Below the pieces are notes generated by a model, which was given only the letters and a program-made list of their open reading frames with translations, was not told where the DNA came from and did no database searches. The position numbers and the translations under genes were made by a program. This document shows positions 56,730 through 64,000 of a stretch of 64,000 nt of DNA, one piece after another. This DNA comes from Musa acuminata AAA Group (taxonomy: Eukaryota > Streptophyta > Magnoliopsida > Zingiberales > Musaceae). The stretch lies in assembly GCF_036884655.1 (NCBI RefSeq), contig NC_088331.1:19678001-19742000 (forward strand), written 5' to 3'. Within the stretch, counting starts at the first letter, position 1, and the number at the start of each line of letters is the position of its first letter.

Positions 56730-58436
56730 TGTTAGGATCAAGAGCACTAAAAGGGGGGGGGGGGGGGATTAGTGCAGCAGAAATCTTTCTATGATTAAAA
56801 CTGCGTTAGTACGATAAAAGCGATTTCGGTGTGAAAGCTGATTCTAAGATTACTTTAACTTAAGATCAAGCGAGTTGACGTTAAAGTAAATCTATGAAGG
56901 CAGTTTGCAGTTATGATGGAAATCAGAATATAAGCGCAAACTGAAATACGATGTTTCTACGATAAAAGCGATTTCGGTATGAAAGCCAATTCGTAAACCA
57001 CTTTAACTTGAGATGAAGCGAGATGCAGTTAAAGCAAAGATATAAAGGCATTTTACAATTATGATGGAAATCAGAACGTAAGCGCAAATTGAAATATGAT
57101 GTTCGTACGATAAAACTGAGTTGCTTCTAAATGCTGATTCGGAAAGCAGTAGACTTTGAAACACGTTCGTAAAAGCACAGAAGACAGTAAGCTATTGAGG
57201 AGGTTTGCAGTAAAGATAAGATGCTCAAAGTAAATGCAAACCAAGATTTAGAGTGGTTCGGTCAATCTTGACCTACTCCACTTTTGGCTTCCTCCACTGA
57301 CGAGGTCACCGATGTCAACTAGAGGCCTTCCTTCAATAGGCCTTGGCCAACCACCCTTTTACAATTTCACTCCTTTTGAAGGGCTTAGTAGACAACCCTT
57401 ACAGAATTTCCTTTCCTCTCTTAACATATTAGAACTTGGAAGAAAAGAGGAAGAAGAACTTTCAACTCATACAACACTTTTGAGCTCTAAAAATCATAAA
57501 GTAAAATCAGAATTTCGGTGGTTTCAGGGTGCCCTTTCAGTGCTAAAAGGGTGGGGTATTTATAGGCCCTAACCTAGTTTGAATTTGGAGCTCAAAACTG
57601 TCAATTCCCAGAATTCCGGGATCTGGCGGTTGCACCGCTTGGCAAAGCTCGAAGACTGAGCCTCTGGGCGATGCCACCTCCTGATAGGGGCGGTTGCACC
57701 TCCTGCCAGAGCTCGAAGACCGAGCTCAGGCGGTGCCACCTCCTGATTGAGGCGGTTGCACCGCTTAGCCAGAGCTCGGAGACTGAGCCCAGGCGGTGCC
57801 ACCTCTGTCAGGGGCTGTTGCACCTCCTGCCAAAGCTCGAAGACTGAGCTCAAGCGGTGCCACCGCCTGACTGAGGTGGTTGAACCGCCTAGTAGAAATC
57901 AGGGTCCGAATGGGTTGATCCATTCGGCCCAATTTGGGTTTTTCAGGGGCCCAATTGCCCCAAGATTAAGTTAATGGGATCACCTCCCATTTCCAACTTA
58001 ATCATTGTGCTAACTATGATATTTCCTAAGATATTTACTGTAACTTTCTCCGATGCGTCAATCGCTTCTTCCGGTGAGCTTCCGGCGATCTTCCGGCAAG
58101 CTTTCGGCGAACTTTCGTCAATCATCCGATGAACCCTCGGTGATGCTCCTGCGGACTTCCGGCAAACCCCTGGACTTGCGACGATCCACTTGGCGGGTTT
58201 CGACGAGCTTCTTTGGCAAGCTTATGGACTTCTCGGATTTGTTCCCGCAGAACCTCCGATGACTGTTCGAACTTCTATCGAACTCTCGAACTCCCAACGT
58301 TATCATTGTCTTGACTCCGGCGCAACTCCTACTGCATATCTTATTTTCATTGTAGTTAATCCTGCACACTTATCTCAACATATAGATTAGATAACAAATG
58401 ACAATTGACTTCATCATCAAAATCCGAGATTCAACA
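56730..58436 (-). repeat. Elem-D 3' LTR (1707 bp)
   Basis: Plus strand TGTTAGGATCAAGAGC...GAGATTCAACA. It carries the GC-rich array (57610-57895), a TATA box (plus strand TATTTATA, about 57556-57563) and a palindrome variant (CCCAGAATTCCGGG). Internal direct repeats of GTACGATAAAAGCGATTTCGG type lie at 56800-57120. The polypurine tract (ATCTCCCCCCTTTTG on plus) follows at 58437. Confidence 0.88.
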
Positions 58437-58451
58437 ATCTCCCCCCTTTTG

Positions 58452-59510
58452 TTGATGACAATCAATTGATAATGGAGTTAACCTTAACTCCCCTGTCTAT
58501 ATGCCATACTTGAGATAAGTCATTCTTGAATTCAAAACCTTTGAATTCAAGAAACATATTGATAAGTTAAAATCATTTAAACTTATCAATACTCCCATCA
58601 TGATTCCCATCATGATGTTTCTCTCTGAAAATGATGTCAAGGCTTGACATTCATTTTCAAATTTTACATAACAAGTTTGAATGATGGTAATAGTAGCAAT
58701 TCATCATATTGTAAGATATCAACATGAAAACTGCGAACTAAGATTTTGATATCATTACATGATACAAACAAGGCATAATGCAAGCATGGCATTAATACTC
58801 ATATATTTCTCCCCCTTTGTCATCAACAAAAAGCATGGTAATTGTGATACCAGGAGAACAATATAAGCGAATTTTGAGCATAAGTGTGATGCCTTTACTA
58901 TGTTCATGTCATTTTCAATAGTGAGTCAATTATGCAACCATGACATGGAGATATCAATTCTATTTTTACCCCGCATTTCCACCATCTATTTGTGAGTTTA
59001 CTTTAAATGAAGTTAAAAATTGATAAGAGATTAAATCTTGCTTCATTTTCACAAGGATCAAGATGTGTATTAGAAATGAATCCTTGTTAGTAAAAACACT
59101 ATCATTCATATAATCAGAAATCATTTTATTGAATCCATTTCTTTAAAGAATATTCTTCACATAGGTGTATGAGAGATGTATTTCATATGTCAACAATGAT
59201 GAGAATTAAACTTGTTATGACATATGCTTTATTACGTCCGGAAGAGGATAATGTATCGAGAAACTCCGAGTTTTAAGAGAATCCGAAAACGAAATTAAGA
59301 CTTTCATGCATTCGAACGAGACTGTGCTATTGATTTTTAAATATGATCATGAAGACAAAACATGCTTATCATCATAGAAATTTTTATATTCATACACATA
59401 ATTTCTAACATGTAATTATGTAAAATCATCATAGCAATTAAGTGAAATTGATCAATCAATCAATAAAGTCCAAAAAATAATTTCAACAAGTTTATGAATT
59501 CGGACACATC
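58452..59510 (-). other. Elem-D AT-rich 3' interior
   Basis: No gene. A PPT-like TCTCCCCCTTTGTCATCAACAAAAAG occurs near 58807-58832, but without the second hairpin arm seen in the other elements. Confidence 0.6.
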
Positions 59511-59640
59511 AACATTCCTAATTCTCTTCTTATGAAATCAAATTGTTCTTCACTTAGAGGTTTTGTAAAAATATCAGCTAGTTGATGTTTAGTGTTATGG
59601 CAATAATAATATCATGACAACGTCATGACTCATCAACTGC
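59511..59640 (-). pseudogene. C-terminal tail of copia RNase H
   Basis: On the minus strand the reading contains KHQLADIFTKPLSEEQFDFI, the well-known end of Ty1/copia (SIRE-like) RNase H. It is the only trace of pol in Elem-D, so the element derives from a full gag-pol element by a large internal replacement. Confidence 0.8.
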
Positions 59641-59887
59641 ATTGGTATATCATTTTCTCAAATCATATTTATCATGGAAACCAAGGCACAAGGTTTTCAA
59701 AGTAGTTATAAAAACATTTAGTTTCAATGTAAAATCCGACAATGAATAATGAGATTAAACAATGAGAGATGTTTGTAACTCTGCATATGCTCACAAATAA
59801 ATATATCAGGTAACCATATCAAGGATCAAGGCAAAGGGCATATAAAGAGTTTACAATAACAATAGGTGATTGTGTTCAGATACAAGC

Positions 59888-60997
59888 TCATTCAGGGGGT
59901 GGAAAATTAAAGTGCCTAAATAAAGAGTCAAATTGTCGATGAATTTGCTGTAGCTCAGATAGGATTTGATCTTGTCGATGTTTAAGCCGTTCTTGTCTTT
60001 GTTCAAGTCGGTCCATCCGAATCCCAATATCTTCGATAGATGATGCAGTAGCTTGCTCAAATGAATGTGTTTCCTCAAAGGGATAGATTGGAGGAGATTG
60101 AGTACCCCTAAAGACTGGTGTTTCTGGTTCTGGTTCAGGTTGAGGGGGATCGGTTCTTCTAGGCATTCTAACCCAGTTATCGTTTCTATAAACACATCTT
60201 AATCGGTGAAGTAGATTTTTGTTTATTATGCTAAACCTATCTACTTTTATTACTTCTTCTTCCGGTGATATTAGAATATCGTAGGCTTTCAGTATTCTAG
60301 TGATTATACCACCATATGGAAGCATCATGTCTTTCTTAGATAGTTCTAACATGTTTTGCTGGATAAGATAACCAAGACAGATGTCATGTCCTTTCATAAT
60401 CCAATACATAGTTCCTAATTCTAATTGGCTTACTTCATCATGATGGTATTGTTTAGGGAGAATGATGCTAGTTAGGATATGATGAAGTACTTTAGTGTTT
60501 AGTGGCAGTAGATGTTCACAACTTTTAGGAACAAATGCTAAGTTGGGATTGGTGAAAATTGTTCCTAAGGCTTCAACATATGTTGTCCCAACAGTTTCAT
60601 CATCCCATGATCCTCTAAAGTAAAGTCCTCTATTTTTTATGGGAATGCCTATCATGTCGCAAATGAATTTATCCGTAATGGAGATGTGTTGTCCTAAGAG
60701 ATAGGTAGACATTCTTTCTTCTTCATCTACTTGCATATTATTTTAAAACAATCTAACAAGTCTTGGATAGATGGGTTTACTAATTTGTAAAATAGGGAAT
60801 AGATCTAAGTTTGGAAACCATTGGATTGTCTCTAAGTCTCTTAATTCATTTAAATCTACATGTTTTCCCTTATTGACACTCCTAAGTTCGAAAGAGGAAA
60901 ACTTTTCATCATGATATTTTGAATCGAAAAGGATAAGATCAAAATCTTCCACTAATCTCCTCTTCCCTTTGTCCCTTGAGGATCTTCTAGACCCCAT
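59888..60997 (-). pseudogene. Captured ORF resembling plant 'putative transposon protein' domain (PF20167-like)
   Basis: One frame of 370 codons from MGSRRSSRDKGKRR (60997) to the stop at 59888, broken only by a TAA at 60743-60745. The start is basic; then come FDSKYHDEKFSSFELRSVNK, YPRLVRLF just before the stop, LLGQHISITDKFICDMIGIP and the RGSWDDETVGTTYVEALGTI segment. The C-terminus has a Pro-rich stretch and a heptad-like helix (RMDRLEQRQERLKHRQDQIL). The layout resembles the 'putative plant transposon protein' family carried by many plant retroelements; its function is unknown to me. It lies in the same sense as gag, in the place of pol. The second section alone (60736-59888) is 282 aa and open. 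Confidence 0.65.
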
Positions 60998-60999
60998 AA

Positions 61000-61847
61000 C
61001 TACTGCTATTTAAGAGGATAGTAATGAGCAAGAGTAAATGAATCAAAAACAGAATTTAAGGGGTTCTTAGAGAATACCTTAGTGAGATCTTCAATAGAAG
61101 GAGAGATTGTTGATCTTTTGCTTCAAAATGAGGAGTATTTGGGATGCTATGAGGGGTGAAATGAAAGTGGCGAAGCTTTGGGAGAGTAAAGAGGGGAAGG
61201 GAGTGAGTTGGGGTCGGTTCCACCGCCAGCCCTAGCTCGGGTTAAAGAGAGGCAGAATTGCGGGCGGTTGCACCGCTGGCTGGGGCGGTGCAACCGCTTG
61301 CAACACGTGACAGCCGGAGGTGCTACCTCCAGCTGGGGCGGTGCCACCGCCTGCAGGTGGTGAGCACTTGTTCTGACTATAGTGTGATCTGATTTGAATG
61401 TTTTTTACTTAAGAAGAATTTTCATTTAGAGCAATCAACTTTACTTACGTAATTACATAAGAATTTTCATTGTAAAATAAGAAATTTTGCATAATCAAGA
61501 TAGATCTTGTGACGTGCATACTCTAAATGTCGTGCACATGTTTGTGACAGATTGTTTAAGTCGGTAAGCCTTACAAGTTCATGACAAACTTAGTAAGTTC
61601 ATGATATAGTTGGATTCGAACGGATGACATTAATGGGTTCGAAAATCCAAAGGATATGTGAAGTGAGAATCATGGGTTTCCAATAGGATTGTATATATAT
61701 CACATTTGTAATTTTAATTTTCTAATCCTCTTCTGTTGTTTAGGCTAGAGAGCATCGCGACTTCTTTTTGGATCTCGGGTCATGAATATCGAGAATCCAA
61801 AGAGCAGGTTATTATTTCTTGCTCCCAGCATATGATGTTTTATGTCT
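61000..61847 (-). other. Spacer between Elem-D gag and captured ORF
   Basis: No gene. At 61190-61365 there is a GC-rich patch with GGCGGTTGCACCGC, GGCGGTGCAACCGC and GGTGCTACCTCC blocks, the same type as the LTR U3 arrays. It lies about 190-370 bp upstream of the captured ORF's ATG. Confidence 0.6.
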
Positions 61848-63431
61848 TTACAAGAAAGGATGATCTTTAGATATCCATTTGCTTTTGGGTCCCTCAAAAA
61901 TAGATCTACATTTTTTATCATGTTGCATAGAATTTATCATGGTTCCTTTAGGAACCCAAATTAATCTGTTCGGACTAATTTTCTTGAATGGACAATAATA
62001 CGTTTTGTGTCCAAGTTTGCAACAAAAGTTGCATTTGCTTTGGTGTCGAACATGTAAGATGGGGCCTTTTATGAAGGTGGTTGGATTTTGGTGAGGACTT
62101 CTCACAAATTCGATTCCACTTCTTTTAGGAATGTGACCCTTGTTTGCAAGGATCATGTTCAAGGACTTGCTACCAACCTCGAATTTCTTCAAGGTGTCCT
62201 TAAGTAGCAAGTTTTCCTTTTGGAGAGTTTCTAGATCATAGCATTTTATGCATGAACCTAAACTATCATGATATTCAGTTTTTAACTTATCGAAATTACA
62301 AGTAAGACTATCATGCTCCTTTTTTAGCAATTTGTAACTTCTACTAATAATCTTGCATTCATCAAATAAGTCATGGAAGGCATTTAATAATTTATCAAAT
62401 GATAAATCTGCATCTATTAAATTCGTTACCTCCTCTATGATGGCCATTAAGGCGTAATGAGCAACTTGTTCGGTGTTGGACTCCTCTTCTTCGGACGCGC
62501 TCGAGTCATCCCACGTTGCTTTGAGCGCCTTCTTCTTTGATGTTCTCTTTTTTACTTGGGGACAATCACTTTTGTAGTGTCCCGACTTTTTGCATTCGTA
62601 GCAAATAACTTGGTCCTTCTTGGGTTCAAGTTTATTTTTTGTGTCATTCTTAAACTTGTTTCTTTTAATGAATTTTTTAAATTTTCTTGTTAGAAGTGCC
62701 AAGTCATCGTCACAGTCCTCATCACTTGAGTTTTCTCTCAAGTGGTCTTCTGAAGTTCTATGTGCCATATCCTTCCTGTTCTTTGGAAGGATGTCTTCTT
62801 GCTCTTCATGAGCTTTGCAAGTCATCTCGTAGGTCATTAATGACCCGATTAGTTCTTCAAGAGGGAAGTTGTTTAGATCTTTCGCCTCTTGAATAGTAGT
62901 GACTTTAGGATCCCAACTTTTAGGAATGGATCTTAGAATCTTATTTACGAGCTCAAAATCCGAAAAACTTTTTCCGAGTCCTTTTAGACCGTTGATGACA
63001 TCCGTGAAACGGGTAAACATGTCGCCAATAGTCTCACTCGGTTTCATCCAGAAAAGTTTGAAAGAATGTAACAAAAGATTGATTTTTGACTCTTTCACTC
63101 TACTTGTGCCTTCGTGAGTCACTTTGAGTGTGTGCCAAATATCAAATGCGGTTTCATAAACCGAAACATGGTTGGACTCGTTTTTATCAAGTGCACAAAA
63201 TAAGGCATTCATAGCCTTTGCATTAAGAGCGAAAGCCTTCTTCTCCAATTCATTCCAATCGATCATTGGAAGAGAAGACTTCGAAAATCCATTTTTGACA
63301 AGATTCTAAAGTTCAAAATCCATAGAAATAAGAAAGATCCTTATTCGGGCCTTCCAATAGGTGTAGTCCATCCAATTGAACATGGGTGGATGTGTAATAG
63401 AATGGCCCTCTTGGTTTCCGGCGTATGCCAT
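61848..63431 (-). pseudogene. Elem-D Gag (copia-type, two zinc knuckles), one nonsense codon
   Basis: The ATG at 63431 gives the family start (HSITHPPMFNWMDYTYW) in the same frame as the long open stretch ending at 61848, 528 codons in all including the stop. The only break is a TAG at 63306-63308 (codon 42), at a position that is Trp in Elem-A and B. The UBN2 core (LNAKAMNALFCALDKNES, KPSETIGDMFTRFTDVINGL, IGSLMTYEMTCKAHEEQE) is complete. The first zinc knuckle CYECKKSGHYKSDC is intact, and a coiled-coil-like stretch follows. A second knuckle-like motif, CNFCCKLGHKTYYC, and NRLIWVPKGT lie near the end, as in SIRE/Maximus-type gag. It is the longest gag in the window and a good reference for what the gag-only relatives lost. 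Confidence 0.85.
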
Positions 63432-63467
63432 CTCTCTTGGGTTTTAATCCGTTTGAGAGTTAACTCC

Positions 63468-63479
63468 GCTCTGATACCA
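63468..63479 (-). promoter_or_regulatory. Primer-binding site of Elem-D
   Basis: Plus strand GCTCTGATACCA, exact initiator tRNA-Met complement on the element strand, two bases inside the 5' LTR. Confidence 0.92.
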
Positions 63480-63481
63480 AT

Positions 63482-64000
63482 TGTTAGGATCAAGAGCACT
63501 AAGAGGGGGGGTGGGGGGTGAATTAGTGTAGCGGAAATCTTTCTACGATTAAAACTACGTTCGTATGATAAAAGTGATTTCGGTGTGAAAGTCGAATCTA
63601 AGATTACTTTAACTTAAGATCAAGCAAGATGACATTAAAGTAAATCTATGAAGGCAGTTTGCAGTTATGATGAAAATCAAAATATAAGCGCAAACTGAAA
63701 TATGATGTTTGTACGATAAAAGCGATTTCGGTATGAAAGCCGATTCGTAAACCACTTTAACTTGAGATGAAGCGAGATGCAGTTAAAGCAAAGATATAAA
63801 GGCAGTTTGCAGTTATGATGGAAATCAGAACGTAAGTGCAAACTGAAATATGATGTTCGTACGATAAAACTGATTTGCGTCTAAACACCGATTCGAAAAG
63901 CACTGGACTTTAAAACACGTTCATAAAAGCACAGAAGGCAGTAAGCTATTAAGGAGGTTTACAGTAAAGATAAGATGCTCAAATTAAATGCAAACCGAGA
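63482..64000 (-). repeat. Elem-D 5' LTR, cut by the window end
   Basis: Starts TGTTAGGATCAAGAGCACTAAGAGG and matches 56730-57250 closely, including the GTACGATAAAAGCGATTTCGG repeats. Confidence 0.9.

Larger units (their letters stand above)
56730..64000 (-). mobile_element. Elem-D: chimeric non-autonomous copia-type element (gag + captured ORF)
   Basis: Minus strand: 5' LTR from the window end to 63482, PBS, gag (63431-61848), spacer, a captured ORF (60997-59888), RNase H tail (about 59640-59511), AT-rich interior, polypurine tract, 3' LTR 58436-56730. Protease, integrase and RT are absent. Left target site would be CTATC (56725-56729); its partner is outside the window. LTR style, PBS and gag show it is a relative of Elem-A/B/C/E. 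Confidence 0.85.

Overview
The window looks like repeat-dense nuclear DNA of a flowering plant. Long LTR retrotransposons are nested in one another, internal regions are AT-rich, there is one spliced host gene with GT-AG introns, and there are fragments of an endogenous plant pararetrovirus. The LTR style (TGTTGAATCTCG...GATCCTAACA ends, GGCGGTTGCACCGCC or GGCGGTACCACCGCC arrays upstream of TATAAATACCCC) and the TACCG-rich repeats near 5.1 and 6.2 kb remind me of banana-family (Musaceae) genomes. That is recall, not a search.

Layout. 1-4132: a defective Ty3/gypsy element (Gyp-1, +) sits inside the gag of a second gypsy (Gyp-2, -), which sits in a pararetrovirus fragment (+, 4133-5045). 5046-7690: AT-rich degenerate tandem repeats, a TACCG-rich insert and TA microsatellites. 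7700-9330: a second pararetrovirus fragment, on the minus strand. 9331-10829: no recognisable gene. 10830-13930: the only host gene, minus strand, six supported exons coding 422 residues of a type II membrane protein resembling plant FUT8/NodZ-like glycosyltransferases; its 3' part is missing. 13931-15978: its upstream flank. 15979-18996: LTR and 3' pol of a chromodomain gypsy (-).

18997-43927 is a compound block of a copia-type, gag-only family. An old element (Elem-C, -) carries two younger relatives: Elem-A (19556-27217, -, TSD AAAAT) in its LTR and Elem-B (33393-41599, +, TSD GGTGG) in its gag. It also carries a solo LTR of another family (28348-29843, TSD ATATT). 44264-54363 is a related plus-strand element (Elem-E). 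Its gag is split by a complete defective gypsy (Gyp-3, 46423-51737, -, TSD AGGAC). 54364-56729 is a decayed copia pol (-). 56730 to the window end is Elem-D (-), with gag, a captured ORF resembling the plant 'putative transposon protein' domain, and only the tail of RNase H.

How the parts relate. Most retroelements here cannot make a full set of enzymes. Elem-A, B, C and E keep LTRs, primer-binding site, gag and polypurine tract but no pol. Gyp-1 and Gyp-3 share the same two pol deletions. Yet several have intact target-site duplications and A has nearly identical LTRs, so they were probably moved in trans by autonomous relatives outside the window. The gag-only elements share a conserved 38-nt hairpin near the 3' end, a GCTAGC-rich repeat array where pol would be, and GC-rich near-palindromic arrays just upstream of the TATA box. 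These shared non-coding structures are the least explained features here.
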